Source: Rhodobiaceae bacterium (GTDB lineage: Bacteria; Pseudomonadota; Alphaproteobacteria; Parvibaculales; Parvibaculaceae). Taken from it: a stretch of 64,000 nt of DNA. Below the pieces are notes generated by a model. It worked only from the letters and a program-made list of their open reading frames with translations, was not told the origin of the DNA and ran no database searches. The position numbers and the translations under genes are program-made. Shown here in pieces: positions 52,242-62,055 of the stretch (its first letter is position 1; the number at the start of each line of letters is the position of its first letter). The stretch covers positions 124,001 to 188,000 of the forward strand of contig JAAWWE010000007.1 of NCBI GenBank assembly GCA_021404525.1, written 5' to 3'.

Positions 52242-53609
52242 ATGAACAACGCACCATCCGCAACAGGCGGAACGAAGAAGCTGGGCGTAGGGAACTATGT
52301 CGGCTACGGCGTCGGTGATCTTGCGGTCAATCTCTTCTTCCAGTCAGCGATCCTCTATCTGCTGATTTTCTACACGGATGTTGTCGGCATCTCACCGGCG
52401 GTGGCGGCCTCCATATTTCTGGTCGCCCGCGTTGTAGACGCAGTCACCGATCCTTTGATGGGAGTTATTGCCGACAAGACGCGGACCCGTTGGGGAAAAT
52501 TTCGGCCCTATCTGATCTATGGATCTGTACCGCTTTCTCTGATGGCGATCGCGACCTTTTCCGCGCCCTTTTCGGATGACACCAGCAAGATACTCTTCGC
52601 CTACGCCACCTACATCATCTTCGGCATTGCCTATACCGTGGTGAGCATCCCCTATTCTGGCCTCACGGCGGTCATCACAGACGATGCGCAGGAACGTACC
52701 ATGTTGTCTGCGTACCGCATGGCCTTTGCGCTAGGCGGTGGGCTGGTTGTGGGAGTTGGCACCCTGCCCCTGGTGGAAGCCTTTGGCGGGGGCGCGCAAG
52801 GTTATCAACTGACGCTCAGTCTCTATGGCGTGCTCGCGGTCTTACTATTGCTGGTGACTTTTGTCTCCACGCGCGAGCGTGTGGCGGCGACGACTCCGCA
52901 GACACCGCGACTTGTCGATTGCCTGTCTGTCCTAGCGCACAACCCGCCTCTGTGGCTCATCACCACGGCCTTTTTCATGGGCATGTTGGCCTTCATTATT
53001 CGCTCAACGGCGATCATCTACTATTTCCAGTACAATCTGGGTCAAAAAGAGCTCTTCCCCATTTTCATGCTCTCCATCTTGTTGGGGCAGTTGGCAGGCA
53101 TCGTCGTAACGCCGATGGTTGCAAAAAAGCTGGGCAAGAAGAACACCTACATTTGGGGGGCGTTGGGTGGAATGGTCACCGGTATTGTTTTGTTCATGAC
53201 ACCCTATGATGCGATTACCGCCATCTTTGTGGTTTCAATCTTGGGGTCCTTTTTCTTTGCCTTCCCGACCGTGATGGGCTGGTCCATGCTGCCTGACACG
53301 ATTGAATATGCAGAGTGGAAGAAGGGCATTCGCGCCGACGGCGCGATCTACGCGGTCTCCAGCTTCTTCCAGAAGATGGCGATGGCTGTCGGCGGTGCGC
53401 TGGCGGCGATGATCCTGAGCGTCACCGGATATGTAGCGAACCAGCCGCAGAATGCTGACGCGCTCCACGGTATTCTCCTCATGATCTCCCTGGTGCCGGT
53501 TGCGATCATGGTAATCGGCATTATCGCCATCTGGTTTTACCAGCTGGATGATGACACCCATGCCACCATACGTGGTGAGTTGGACGAGCGCCGCGCCTCT
53601 GCCATCTGA
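52242..53609 (+). CDS. GPH-family glycoside:cation symporter (MelB-like)
   Basis: The 455-residue protein has about 12 helices. The GPH/MelB pattern reads VGYGVGDLAVNLFFQSAI, VARVVDAVTDPLMGVIADKTRTRWGKFRPY and VSIPYSGLTAVITDDAQERTMLSAYRM. This branch imports galactosides, xylosides or glucosides with sodium. The GH1 gene upstream and the GH4/GH42 genes elsewhere in the window are natural partners. GGGGGAAAA precedes the ATG. Confidence 0.9.
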   Translation: MNNAPSATGGTKKLGVGNYVGYGVGDLAVNLFFQSAILYLLIFYTDVVGISPAVAASIFLVARVVDAVTDPLMGVIADKTRTRWGKFRPYLIYGSVPLSLMAIATFSAPFSDDTSKILFAYATYIIFGIAYTVVSIPYSGLTAVITDDAQERTMLSAYRMAFALGGGLVVGVGTLPLVEAFGGGAQGYQLTLSLYGVLAVLLLLVTFVSTRERVAATTPQTPRLVDCLSVLAHNPPLWLITTAFFMGMLAFIIRSTAIIYYFQYNLGQKELFPIFMLSILLGQLAGIVVTPMVAKKLGKKNTYIWGALGGMVTGIVLFMTPYDAITAIFVVSILGSFFFAFPTVMGWSMLPDTIEYAEWKKGIRADGAIYAVSSFFQKMAMAVGGALAAMILSVTGYVANQPQNADALHGILLMISLVPVAIMVIGIIAIWFYQLDDDTHATIRGELDERRASAI

Positions 53610-53636
53610 CTTTGATTGCACCATTGTCTACATAGT

Positions 53637-53656
53637 GATAATGAATATTAATAGCA
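53637..53656. promoter_or_regulatory. Second Fur-box-like site
   Basis: TGATAATGAATATTAATAGC lies about 20-40 bases before the MFS gene at 53677. By eye it matches 14 of 19 positions of the Fur consensus and repeats the TGATAATGAA core found at 51511. Confidence 0.45.
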
Positions 53657-53676
53657 ATTTCAGGGGACGATGAACA

Positions 53677-54897
53677 ATGGCCGATCATGCAGTGCCCAGG
53701 GCGGCAGTCGCCGACAGCCGGAAGGTCGATGTCGCGCTGATCCTGATGGGGCTCATGGCATTTTCCATGGGTCAGACCATGATCTTCGCGGTGGCGGGTC
53801 CGGTAACCCGGCTCATGGGGCTGAAAGAGACAGACCTAGGGCTCATCGTCTCCCTCGCGGCTGTAACCTACACGTTCGCTGTGCCGGTCTGGGGGCGCAT
53901 CAGTGATCGAATTGGCCGTGTTGCCGTCATCTATATCGGATTGATGGGATACGCGATCACCACAGCTGCGTTTGCCTATGTCATGGATCTGGGTATGGAA
54001 GGCATGCTTCTGGCGCCATTGAGCCTTGTCCTGTTGATCATCATTCGCATGACACTCACGATTGGGTCGGGAGGAATACATCCAGGCGCTACAGCCTTCA
54101 TGGCCGACATCACCTCTGATGAAAAAAGGGCCGCAGGTGTCGCGATGGTCGGGGCGGCCTTCGGCCTGGGTGCCATTGCGGGCCCTGTCCTTGCGGGCTT
54201 GCTCACAGTCTATGGCCTGTTGTTTCCGATCTATGCCTCGGCAATTGTCGCTGCTGTTCTGGGCGCAGTGATTGCTTTCAAGGTTCGTGAACCGCAACGC
54301 GCAGATCTTGTTCACGCAGATCGGATGCCCATGTTTGATCGGCGCGTGCGCCCCTTTTTTCTTCTCGCACTCATTGCCTTTACAACCGTCGCGATCATTC
54401 AGCAGACAAGCGCATTCTTCTTTCAAGACAGATTTGATCTCTCGCCGGAAGCAACAGCCCGCAATGTCGGCATTTCCGTCGGCTGCATGTCGCTGGCGAT
54501 GATGGCGGTGCAGGCCGGTCTCATTCAGGTGTTGAAAATGTCGCCCAAGACCATGTTGGTGCTCGGTTTTGGAGCAACCGCTGTCGGACTGGCTCTCACC
54601 ATCTGGTCGCCAACGCTTGCATACCTCTATGCCGCTTACGCCGTGATTGGCATAGGGGGAGGGTTGCTCAATCCGGGCCTCCTGGCTGGCGCATCGCTGC
54701 GCGTGGGGGCCGCGCATCAGGGAGCTGTCGCGGGAATTGTCGCATCCGGCATGGGCGCTGGCTACATTGTAGGGCCACTTCTTGGCACCTACTTATTCTC
54801 TATAAACCTGTACTACCCCTTTGCATTTGCGGTCCTGCTTTCCGTGGCCAGTATCTTGGCGGCATCAATGCTAAAGGCGCGTCCGACTGAAGCTTAG
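53677..54897 (+). CDS. MFS transporter (TetA-like drug:proton or metabolite exporter)
   Basis: The 406-residue protein has 12 predicted helices and the MFS loop 2-3 motif VWGRISDRIGRVAVIYIGL (motif A). A long GSGGIHPGATAFMADITSDEKRAAGVAMVGAAFGLG stretch (in helices 4-5) is typical of TetA-type exporters. The substrate is unknown. A Fur-box-like site just ahead suggests iron control, so siderophore export or uptake is one possibility. Confidence 0.85.
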   Translation: MADHAVPRAAVADSRKVDVALILMGLMAFSMGQTMIFAVAGPVTRLMGLKETDLGLIVSLAAVTYTFAVPVWGRISDRIGRVAVIYIGLMGYAITTAAFAYVMDLGMEGMLLAPLSLVLLIIIRMTLTIGSGGIHPGATAFMADITSDEKRAAGVAMVGAAFGLGAIAGPVLAGLLTVYGLLFPIYASAIVAAVLGAVIAFKVREPQRADLVHADRMPMFDRRVRPFFLLALIAFTTVAIIQQTSAFFFQDRFDLSPEATARNVGISVGCMSLAMMAVQAGLIQVLKMSPKTMLVLGFGATAVGLALTIWSPTLAYLYAAYAVIGIGGGLLNPGLLAGASLRVGAAHQGAVAGIVASGMGAGYIVGPLLGTYLFSINLYYPFAFAVLLSVASILAASMLKARPTEA

Positions 54898-55038
54898 GCG
54901 CGCCGCGCCAGCTGGTTCTGACGAATAACAGGTGCAGGCCAATTGGATGGCCGGATTGCTATTGATTGGTGCTTGAAAGGCATCCCCCAGATAGCAACAT
55001 GATGCGCAGCGACAATGCATCTGATCGAAAGGGTGAAC

Positions 55039-55503
55039 ATGTCTGAATTCAAATTGACGGGTGGTTGCCAGTGCGGCGCTGTTCGATATGTGCTCAATGC
55101 GCCGCCGCTTATGGCTTACGCCTGCCACTGCACCGAGTGTCAGCGCATCTCCGCCACCGCATTCGCCACTTCATGTGTTGTGCTGCAGGACACAATGCAG
55201 ATCGAACAGGGCGAGTTGAGCCGGATAAACTGGACAGTCGAGAGCGGGGCTCACCGGTACGGCGAATTCTGTAAGGCTTGTGGTGTACGCATTCGCCATG
55301 GAAGCGAGCCGTCGCAGGGCATTTACTCCCTGCGTAGCGGTACATTGGATGATCCAACATGGGCGACACCGGCCGCGCACACCTGGCAGTCCAGCGCCCT
55401 TGAATGGTTCACGCCACCCGAAGACGCTCTGCTGTACGATGGCCAGCCGACCGACTATGCGCCCATCGTAGAGCGTTACGCGAAACTGATGGAGCTCGGC
55501 TGA
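55039..55503 (+). CDS. GFA family (glutathione-dependent formaldehyde-activating-like) zinc protein
   Basis: The 154-residue protein (ATG 55039 after AAGGGTG) has the family zinc-binding cysteines: GGCQCG (Cys10, Cys12), CHCTEC (Cys29, 31, 34) and FCKACGVRI. The family was named for a proposed S-hydroxymethylglutathione synthase, a role that is disputed, and most members are uncharacterised. It stands alone between an MFS gene and a convergent serine hydrolase gene. Confidence 0.88.
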   Translation: MSEFKLTGGCQCGAVRYVLNAPPLMAYACHCTECQRISATAFATSCVVLQDTMQIEQGELSRINWTVESGAHRYGEFCKACGVRIRHGSEPSQGIYSLRSGTLDDPTWATPAAHTWQSSALEWFTPPEDALLYDGQPTDYAPIVERYAKLMELG

Positions 55504-55516
55504 GCGGAAAGCCCGG

Positions 55517-56668
55517 TTAGCTGCTTAACCCTTCATAGGCTGCCGCGAGAAGCCCCATGGCGCGCGGATCACCCGCAAGGTCAGGGCCCATCTGATTCAT
55601 TACATAGGCGATGCCGACACCGGCTGTTGGGTCGCCCATGACAAAAGACCCGCCCCAGCCGGAATGGCCGATGGTGGCCTCATTGGGCCCATAGAGCAGC
55701 CCACCCACATTGCGCAGCACACCAGCGCCCCAGCTACCTGGAAGTCCGAGCACCAGGTCTTCATTGAAGATCTGTTCTTTGGAGAGCTTCTCCCAGGTTG
55801 CGCGACCGATCAGCGTCGTGCCATTGAGTGTGCCGTCACTGGCAGCAGCCCCATAGAGTTTGGCGAGGCCGCTCGCTGACCCGCGTCCGCCGGCAGAGGA
55901 AAGCTCTGCTGCCCGCCACGCCCGTGTGTTGGGTGCGAGTGCTGACGGAGCCGGATTGGCAAAGGTAAGTTTCTGCACATCATTGAGACCCGCCTCATCA
56001 AGCGATTGCGCGTTCTTTGCTTCAATCATTTCGGCAATGCGCGGTTCTTCGCTTTCGGGCAGGCCAATGTGAAAATCTACATCCCAAGGGCCCGCGACTT
56101 CTTCGCGGAAGAACTGCCCAATGGTTTTGCCGGTGATGCGCTTCACGAGCTCGCCCGTTGGGAAAGCGAAGGTGAGGGCATGATAGCCAGAGCGCGTGCC
56201 GGGCTCCCAAAGCGGTTCGGCTGCAGCCATCCGCGCCGCCATGGCGTCATGATCGTACAGGTCTTCGGTGGTCAGCGGTTCTTTGACCGTTGAGACACCA
56301 GACTGATGAGAGAGTACTTGGCCAACCGTGAGCTGGTCTTTGCCGTGTGCGCCGAATTCCGGCCAATATTTGGTGATTTTGTCATCATAAGAAAGCTCGC
56401 CACGATCCACGAGGATGGCAAGACAAAGCGCACCGACGGCTTTCGTCGTGGACCAGACATTGGGAAGCGTGTCCCGCTGCCACTCTTTGGTCTTCGCTCC
56501 GTCCGCATGTCCGCCCCAGATGTCGACAAGGTATTTCCCGTCTTTCCAGATGGCGAACGAGGCACCGACTTCGCCTGCGCTCGCGAAATTATTCGCAAAT
56601 GCATCCCGCACCGCTTCGAACCCCGGTGTGACATCTCCTTTGACGTCCATTGTGGCTGCGTCTGACAT
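55517..56668 (-). CDS. Serine hydrolase, class C beta-lactamase/EstB-like esterase
   Basis: The 383-residue protein has the SxxK motif STTK (Ser73, Lys76) and the Tyr of GYHALTF (Tyr162), the signature of EstB-type esterases. A C-terminal GHSGWGG takes the KTG position. No signal peptide is seen, so it is probably a cytoplasmic esterase or amidase rather than a beta-lactamase. GGGAGAAG precedes the ATG. Confidence 0.88.
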   Translation of the reverse strand: MSDAATMDVKGDVTPGFEAVRDAFANNFASAGEVGASFAIWKDGKYLVDIWGGHADGAKTKEWQRDTLPNVWSTTKAVGALCLAILVDRGELSYDDKITKYWPEFGAHGKDQLTVGQVLSHQSGVSTVKEPLTTEDLYDHDAMAARMAAAEPLWEPGTRSGYHALTFAFPTGELVKRITGKTIGQFFREEVAGPWDVDFHIGLPESEEPRIAEMIEAKNAQSLDEAGLNDVQKLTFANPAPSALAPNTRAWRAAELSSAGGRGSASGLAKLYGAAASDGTLNGTTLIGRATWEKLSKEQIFNEDLVLGLPGSWGAGVLRNVGGLLYGPNEATIGHSGWGGSFVMGDPTAGVGIAYVMNQMGPDLAGDPRAMGLLAAAYEGLSS

Positions 56669-56781
56669 GTTCTTCTCCCTACCAAAATTTTCGTTGCCAG
56701 AAGCCTATCGGGACGAAGCCCGTCTGACCAAATGAAATCTCAGGTCTGAGGTTAGGGGCACGAGTGCGCTACGGAAATGCG

Positions 56782-57252
56782 TCATTCAGCCGGATAGAGG
56801 TGAGCGAGCCGCTTATGACGATGGCGAAAAATGAAGGCGACAATGCGGTTCGTCAGCGGTCTCATAAAACTGAGACGGGGGAGGACGCTCACAACATCGC
56901 GCACATCCGTGCTGTCTCCCTGGGCGGTCAAGTATCGTTCATGCCGCCACAATTTTTGAAGCAGCGTGTGCGATGTTTCGATGAAATGGCAGGGTCCGAC
57001 TTCATGGAGAACGAAGGTGTGCCTATCAAAGGGCAGAAATCCGAATAACAAGACCGAGGAGGTGAATAAAGGCTGCTTGAGTGGCGCTGTGGAGAAATCA
57101 AATCCGCTGGATGGGAATGCCATCCTGACGAGGGGACTGAGCTCGGCATTGACGCCGTCAGCCGATGTAACAATCGGCCATAGCTCGTGCACTGGTCGCG
57201 GAACACGGCTCGTTATATCGATAGCGGGTTTGATCGGCGATGTTTGTTCCAC
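56782..57252 (-). CDS. SRPBCC-like ligand-binding domain protein
   Basis: The 156-residue protein starts at a GTG (57252) with GAGGA ahead. It shows the START/SRPBCC pattern: an early VPRPVHELWPIVTSADGVNAELSPLVRM helix region, strands in SSVLLFGFLPFDRHTFVLHEV and a final basic helix (RIVAFIFRHRHKRL). It resembles 'cell division inhibitor'-type SRPBCC proteins of unknown function. It lies on the same strand as, and downstream of, the aceBA pair, separated by a terminator. Confidence 0.7.
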   Translation of the reverse strand: MEQTSPIKPAIDITSRVPRPVHELWPIVTSADGVNAELSPLVRMAFPSSGFDFSTAPLKQPLFTSSVLLFGFLPFDRHTFVLHEVGPCHFIETSHTLLQKLWRHERYLTAQGDSTDVRDVVSVLPRLSFMRPLTNRIVAFIFRHRHKRLAHLYPAE

Positions 57253-57357
57253 CGCGGCGTCCTCGCATTAAGGGCTGACATTGTCTCGCTAGCTAAATCC
57301 ATCTATCGCAAATGTTCAACCAATAGCACTGGTACCGCAGGGCACTCGGCAAAGAAA

Positions 57358-57383
57358 AACCCCGGCAGTTGCCCGCCGGGGTT
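57358..57383 (-). terminator. Intrinsic terminator of aceB-aceA
   Basis: AACCCCGGC (57358-57366) and GCCGGGGTT (57375-57383) form a perfect 9-base stem with an 8-base loop. Read on the minus strand it is followed by TTTTTCTTT, a textbook Rho-independent terminator 25 bases after the isocitrate lyase stop. Confidence 0.9.
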
Positions 57384-57407
57384 CTCGTAAAGCTATGAGC
57401 TTTAAGA

Positions 57408-58703
57408 TTATTCAGCAGCGTCTGACTTGAACTGCGCGCTCTCTGTGGACTCACCCAGAGCCGTCGTTGAGCTTTCACCGCCAGCAGCAGCCACAGAAAC
57501 CATGTCGAAATAGCCTGTGCCAACTTCACGCTGGTGACGTGTAGCCGTGTAGCCGTCGCCTTCTGCGCCGAACTCAGCCTGTTGCAGTTCGGAGTAAGCA
57601 GCCATGCCACGATCCCGGTAGCCGGAAGCGAGCTGGAACATGCCGTAGTTGAGCTGGTGGAAGCCAGCAAGCGTAACGAACTGGTACTTGTAGCCCATTG
57701 CTGCAATCTCACGCTGGAACTTGGCGATTGTGTCCTTGTCCAGGTTTGCTTCCCAGTTGAAGGAAGGTGAGCAGTTGTAAGCAAGCATCTGGTTCGGGTG
57801 CTCTTTACGAACTTCTTCAGCGAAACGCTTCGCGTCATCAAGGTTCGGAACAGAAGTTTCCCACCACAGCAGGTCAGCATATTTCGCGAACTGCTTGCCA
57901 CGAGCGATACAGTGATCAACGCCTGTGCCGTCTTTCAGACGATAGAAGCCTTCAGGTGTCCGGCCAGCATCGAAATCGATAAACTCGTGATCCCGCTCGT
58001 CAACGTCAGACGTGATGAGCTTCGCAGATTCAGCATCTGTACGCGCCATGATAAGCGTTGGTGTGCCCATAACGTCTGCAGCAAGACGTGCAGCGTTCAG
58101 GTTACGCTCATGCGCTTTTGTTGGGATAAGAACTTTACCACCCAAGTGACCGCACTTCTTCTCAGAAGCAAGCTGATCTTCGTAGTGCACGCCAGCAGCG
58201 CCCGCTTCGATGTAAGCTTTCATGATTTCGAAGCAGTTCAGAGGACCACCGAAACCAGCTTCCGCATCAGCAACGATTGGAACGAACCAGTCGCGTGTTG
58301 CGCCACCTTCAGAATGCTCGATCTGGTCGGCACGCTGTAGGGTACGGTTGATGCGCTTGGCAAGCTCTGGGCCCGCATTTGCAGGGTAGAGGCTCTGGTC
58401 AGGGTACATAGCAGAAGCAGTGTTGGCGTCTGCAGCAACCTGCCAACCGGACAGATAGATCGCTTTCAGACCAGCGCGAACCATCTGCATGGCCTGGTTG
58501 CCGGAAAGAGCACCAAGTGAGTGGATGTAATCTTCGGTGTGAAGACCTTCCCACAGCTTGTTGGCGCCGCGTGTTGCGAGCGTATGCTCGATTGGGAAAG
58601 ACCCGCGAAGCTTTTCAACTTCTTCAACCGTGTAGTTGCGCTCGACATCGTCGAAGCGACCGGCAGGGGCGCTAGGGATTAGATCGTAGAACGTTTTGCT
58701 CAT
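57408..58703 (-). CDS. aceA: Isocitrate lyase
   Basis: The 431-residue protein has the signature KKCGHLGGK with catalytic Cys184, plus [10 protein letters not shown] and [10 protein letters not shown] upstream of it. Length and order match AceA. It splits isocitrate into glyoxylate and succinate in the glyoxylate bypass, needed for growth on acetate and fatty acids. It lies 60 bases downstream of malate synthase in a clear aceB-aceA unit that ends at a strong terminator. AAGGACAATGCT precedes its ATG. Confidence 0.98.
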   Translation of the reverse strand: MSKTFYDLIPSAPAGRFDDVERNYTVEEVEKLRGSFPIEHTLATRGANKLWEGLHTEDYIHSLGALSGNQAMQMVRAGLKAIYLSGWQVAADANTASAMYPDQSLYPANAGPELAKRINRTLQRADQIEHSEGGATRDWFVPIVADAEAGFGGPLNCFEIMKAYIEAGAAGVHYEDQLASEKKCGHLGGKVLIPTKAHERNLNAARLAADVMGTPTLIMARTDAESAKLITSDVDERDHEFIDFDAGRTPEGFYRLKDGTGVDHCIARGKQFAKYADLLWWETSVPNLDDAKRFAEEVRKEHPNQMLAYNCSPSFNWEANLDKDTIAKFQREIAAMGYKYQFVTLAGFHQLNYGMFQLASGYRDRGMAAYSELQQAEFGAEGDGYTATRHQREVGTGYFDMVSVAAAGGESSTTALGESTESAQFKSDAAE

Positions 58704-58763
58704 AGCATTGTCCTTTAGTTAGAGGTGACACTCAGTCGAGCTATCGGTTGAGTGGTAGTGCAG

Positions 58764-60389
58764 TTAGTTCCCGCTTTTGACGAGAAGTTCGTAGGCCGGA
58801 AGGGTGAGGAATTCCTCACAATCCCGGGATGTTGCCATTTCAGCGAACATGGCGATCGCCTCGTCAAAATGGCCGGATTTCCAACGCTCTTCGCCGAGCG
58901 TTTCTTCAAGTTTCTTCATTTCATCATCAAGAAGGGTCGTGAAGAGGTCCTTCGTAACCTTCTGACCGTCGGCAAGATCAACTTCGTGATAGAGCCACTG
59001 CCAGATCTGGGTCCGGCTGATCTCAGCCGTCGCCGCATCTTCCATGAGATTGTAGAGCGGAACCGCGCCGCGGCCGCCAAGCCAGGCTTCGATGTACTGA
59101 ACACCCACACGGCAGCACTCGCGCAAGCCTTCTTCGGTGCGCTCACCTTTGTGCGGTTCGATCATTTCTTTCTGACCGACATTCACATCCTGACGCTGGC
59201 GTGCGAGCTGGTTTGTCTCAGGCAGCTTGCCGAAGATCTCGCTCACCACATCGACCATGCCCGGATGGGCAATCCATGTGCCGTCATGGCCGTTATTGGC
59301 TTCGCGCTCTTTATCTGCGCGGATTTTTGCAAAGGCTGCTTCATTGGCGGCATCGTCGCCTTTCACAGGGATCTGTGCGGCCATGCCACCCATCGCAAAC
59401 GCGCCACGCTTGTGACAGGTCTTGATGAGAAGGAGCGAATAAGCAGACAGGAAAGCATCGCCCATCACAACCTGTGCCCGGTCAGGCAGGATGTAGTTCG
59501 GGTTTTTGCCCAGACGCTTGATGTAGCTGAAGATGTAGTCCCAACGACCGCAGTTCAGACCCACAATATGGTCGCGCATTTCGTAGAGGATTTCGTCCAT
59601 CTCAAACGCTGCAGGCAGCGTTTCGATGAGGATTGTGCACCGTGCTGTGCCGACTGGCAGGCCAAGCGCTTTTTCTGCGTGCGTGAAAACATCGTTCCAG
59701 AGACGGGCTTCCAGATGGCTTTCCATCTTTGGCAGGTAGTAATAAGGGCCAGTGCCGTTTGCTTTGAGATTGGCATGGTTGTGGAAGAGGTACATCCCGA
59801 AGTCGAACATGCCGCCAGACATATTCTGGCCATCGACCTTGATATGCGCTTCTTCCAGATGCCAGCCACGAGGACGGGTGATCAAGGTCGCCCGTTCGCC
59901 GAGTGGCAGAGCGTCGTATGACTTGCCGTTATTCTCATCGGTGAAGCCAATGGTGCCCGCCCACAGGTCCATCATGTTCAGCTGACCGCCGATCATGTTG
60001 TCCCAAGTGGGGGAAGAGGCGTCTTCGAAGTCAGTCATGTAGGAGTTCGCGCCGGAATTCAGCGCGTTGATGACCATCTTCCGATTGTCGACAGGACCTG
60101 TGATCTCAATCCGGCGATCCAGCAGATCTTTCGGGATCGGAGAAATCTTCCAGTCCCCGTCCCGGACAGACTGTGTCTCGGGAAGGAAATCAGGCAATTC
60201 ACCCGCATCGAACCGTTTTTGGCGTTCAGCGCGGGCTTCAAGCAGCTCGCGGCGGCGGCCGCCAAAGTTCCGTTCCAGATCCGCGACAAAGGCCAAGGCC
60301 TCGTCAGTCAGAACGCGTTCATATCCTGGCTTCATCGCGCCGACAATCTCGACGCCTTCAACGCTGGACTTCACCTGAGCCTGGCTCAT
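58764..60389 (-). CDS. aceB: Malate synthase A
   Basis: The 541-residue protein matches the A-type enzyme in length (about 533 in E. coli). It contains FLPETQSVRDGDWKISPIPKDLLDRR, the DFEDASSPTWDN magnesium-site region, ITRPRGWHLEEAH, GLNCGRWDYIFSYIK and a late GRGAVPLYNLMEDAATAEISR. It condenses glyoxylate and acetyl-CoA to malate. Many Alphaproteobacteria use malate synthase G instead, so the A-type beside aceA is worth noting. It is divergent from an ScfR/RamB-like regulator. GCGGAGG precedes its ATG. Confidence 0.97.
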   Translation of the reverse strand: MSQAQVKSSVEGVEIVGAMKPGYERVLTDEALAFVADLERNFGGRRRELLEARAERQKRFDAGELPDFLPETQSVRDGDWKISPIPKDLLDRRIEITGPVDNRKMVINALNSGANSYMTDFEDASSPTWDNMIGGQLNMMDLWAGTIGFTDENNGKSYDALPLGERATLITRPRGWHLEEAHIKVDGQNMSGGMFDFGMYLFHNHANLKANGTGPYYYLPKMESHLEARLWNDVFTHAEKALGLPVGTARCTILIETLPAAFEMDEILYEMRDHIVGLNCGRWDYIFSYIKRLGKNPNYILPDRAQVVMGDAFLSAYSLLLIKTCHKRGAFAMGGMAAQIPVKGDDAANEAAFAKIRADKEREANNGHDGTWIAHPGMVDVVSEIFGKLPETNQLARQRQDVNVGQKEMIEPHKGERTEEGLRECCRVGVQYIEAWLGGRGAVPLYNLMEDAATAEISRTQIWQWLYHEVDLADGQKVTKDLFTTLLDDEMKKLEETLGEERWKSGHFDEAIAMFAEMATSRDCEEFLTLPAYELLVKSGN

Positions 60390-60510
60390 GGTCTAAAACC
60401 TCCGCTGTCACTGGGTGGCCCCTGATCGTAGCGTCAGGGTGCTTTAGGCGGGGTCATACAACCCGCACAAAAGATTGTCCAACGATTCATAAGTCATTGA
60501 AAATATTAAA

Positions 60511-60570
60511 GTAAAAATCTTTACACGATTCCAGTGAGATTCTGTAGTAAATGTAAATCTTGTAAAGATT
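60511..60570. promoter_or_regulatory. Two palindromic operators between aceB and the ScfR/RamB-like gene
   Basis: GTAAA-AATC-TTTAC (60511-60524) and AATCTT-GTA-AAGATT (60556-60570) are both perfect inverted repeats in the divergent promoter. The second contains AAATCTTGTAAA, which matches 9 of 12 positions of the RamB motif AAACTTTGCAAA known from Corynebacterium. Binding by the regulator encoded at 60592 is the natural inference. Confidence 0.6.
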
Positions 60571-60591
60571 GGCGACGGGAAAGCGCAGAAA

Positions 60592-62049
60592 ATGGCGTAT
60601 GAGAGGCAGGACAAGAAAGTCTTTGCGGGGCCAAGGGTCAGACGGCTTCGCCGCGACAAGGGGCTCACCCAGGCCCGCATGGCCGACGAATTGTCGATCT
60701 CAGCGAGCTATCTGAACCTGATTGAGCGCAATCAGCGGCCTGTTTCTGCGCAGATCCTGCTCAGAATGGCGGATGTCTTCGATGTTGATCTGCGCTCGCT
60801 TGGCGGTGACGAGGAGGCGAGGGCGCTCTCAGCCCTCAAAGAGGTATTCTCAGACCCACTCATGCGCGATACGGGCCTCTCAGACCAGGATCTGAAGGAT
60901 GTCGCCGATGCGACGCCTGCCATCGCTGATGCTGTTGCCACGCTCTACCGGTCCTATCAGGAGGCAGTGGAGGCAAGCTCCATGCTGGCGGAGCGCCTTG
61001 CCGACCGGGACGATGACACCACAGCACAGGCGATCGGACTACCGATAGAAGAAGTCCGTGACTTCATCAATGCCCACACCAACCATTTTCCCGCACTCGA
61101 TGAAGCGGCGGAAGATCTTTATGCCAGCGCCAAATTGTCAGCTGATGAGCCCTATGTCGCCCTGCGAGATTATCTACGAGACACCCACGGGGTGAGCACA
61201 CGGGTGGTCCCGGCGGATTTTATGTCCGGTGAACTGCGCCGCTACGACCGACATCGTCAGACCATGTTCCTGTCTGAACTGTTGGATCAGCCCGGACGGT
61301 CCTTTCAACTCGCCTATCAGGTCGGCTTTCTGGAGCAGGCCAAGACGCTCGAGCAGCTGGTTGAACAGTCGGGTCTGAGTGATGACGAGGCACGACGCCT
61401 GTTGCGCATCGCCCTTGCCAATTATTTTGCAGCGGCGCTGCTCATGCCTTATGACGCTTTTTTCCGAACAGCGCAGGAGACCAAATATGACATTCGTCTG
61501 TTGGGACGGCGTTTTGGGACGAGCTTCGAACAGGTCTGCCATCGCTTGACGACACTGCAGCGCGCAGGGGCGAGGGGCATTCCGTTCTTCCTTATTCGGG
61601 TGGACAATGCCGGCAATGTCTCAAAACGCTTTTCCGCCGCGGGCTTCCACTTTGCCCGATTTGGCGGAACCTGTCCGCGATGGAACGTGCATGACGCGTT
61701 TCGCGTGCCCGGTGAGGTCTATACCCAGGTTGTCGCCATGGATGATGGCACACGGTATTTCTCTATTGCCAGAACAGTGAGCCGCGCAGGGTCTGGTATC
61801 GGCGTGCCAGGGGACCAATATGTTGTTGGCCTTGGATGTGATATCTCCCATGCTCGCGATTTCGCTTATTCCCTAGGCCATGATCTGGACAATGAAGAAG
61901 CAGCGACCCCCATTGGCGTTAACTGCCGCTTGTGCGAGCGACTGGATTGCTCCCAGCGCGCCTTCCCGCCGCTTAAGCGTAAGCTTCATGTCGAGGAGCA
62001 TATACGTGGCGTGTCGGCCTTTGGTGTGCCGTCGGACGGGGCGGACTAG
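60592..62049 (+). CDS. ScfR/RamB-type short-chain fatty acyl transcriptional regulator
   Basis: The 485-residue protein has an N-terminal XRE helix-turn-helix (RRLRRDKGLTQARMADELSISASYLNLIERNQRP in segments, about 12-65). A central IrrE/ImmA-like domain (RSFQLAYQVGFLEQ) follows, without an HExxH metal site, then a C-terminal DUF2083 domain with NCRLCERLDCSQRAFPP. RamB represses glyoxylate-bypass genes in Corynebacterium, and homologues sense acyl-CoA. Its position opposite aceB supports the same job here. The TonB-like gene follows after 6 bases. Confidence 0.9.
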   Translation: MAYERQDKKVFAGPRVRRLRRDKGLTQARMADELSISASYLNLIERNQRPVSAQILLRMADVFDVDLRSLGGDEEARALSALKEVFSDPLMRDTGLSDQDLKDVADATPAIADAVATLYRSYQEAVEASSMLAERLADRDDDTTAQAIGLPIEEVRDFINAHTNHFPALDEAAEDLYASAKLSADEPYVALRDYLRDTHGVSTRVVPADFMSGELRRYDRHRQTMFLSELLDQPGRSFQLAYQVGFLEQAKTLEQLVEQSGLSDDEARRLLRIALANYFAAALLMPYDAFFRTAQETKYDIRLLGRRFGTSFEQVCHRLTTLQRAGARGIPFFLIRVDNAGNVSKRFSAAGFHFARFGGTCPRWNVHDAFRVPGEVYTQVVAMDDGTRYFSIARTVSRAGSGIGVPGDQYVVGLGCDISHARDFAYSLGHDLDNEEAATPIGVNCRLCERLDCSQRAFPPLKRKLHVEEHIRGVSAFGVPSDGAD

Positions 62050-62055
62050 CGGCTA

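Noticed and set aside
53836..54717. 293-codon minus-strand frame
   Set aside because: Antisense of the MFS transporter gene; composition rich in His, Cys and Gln with no recognisable domain.
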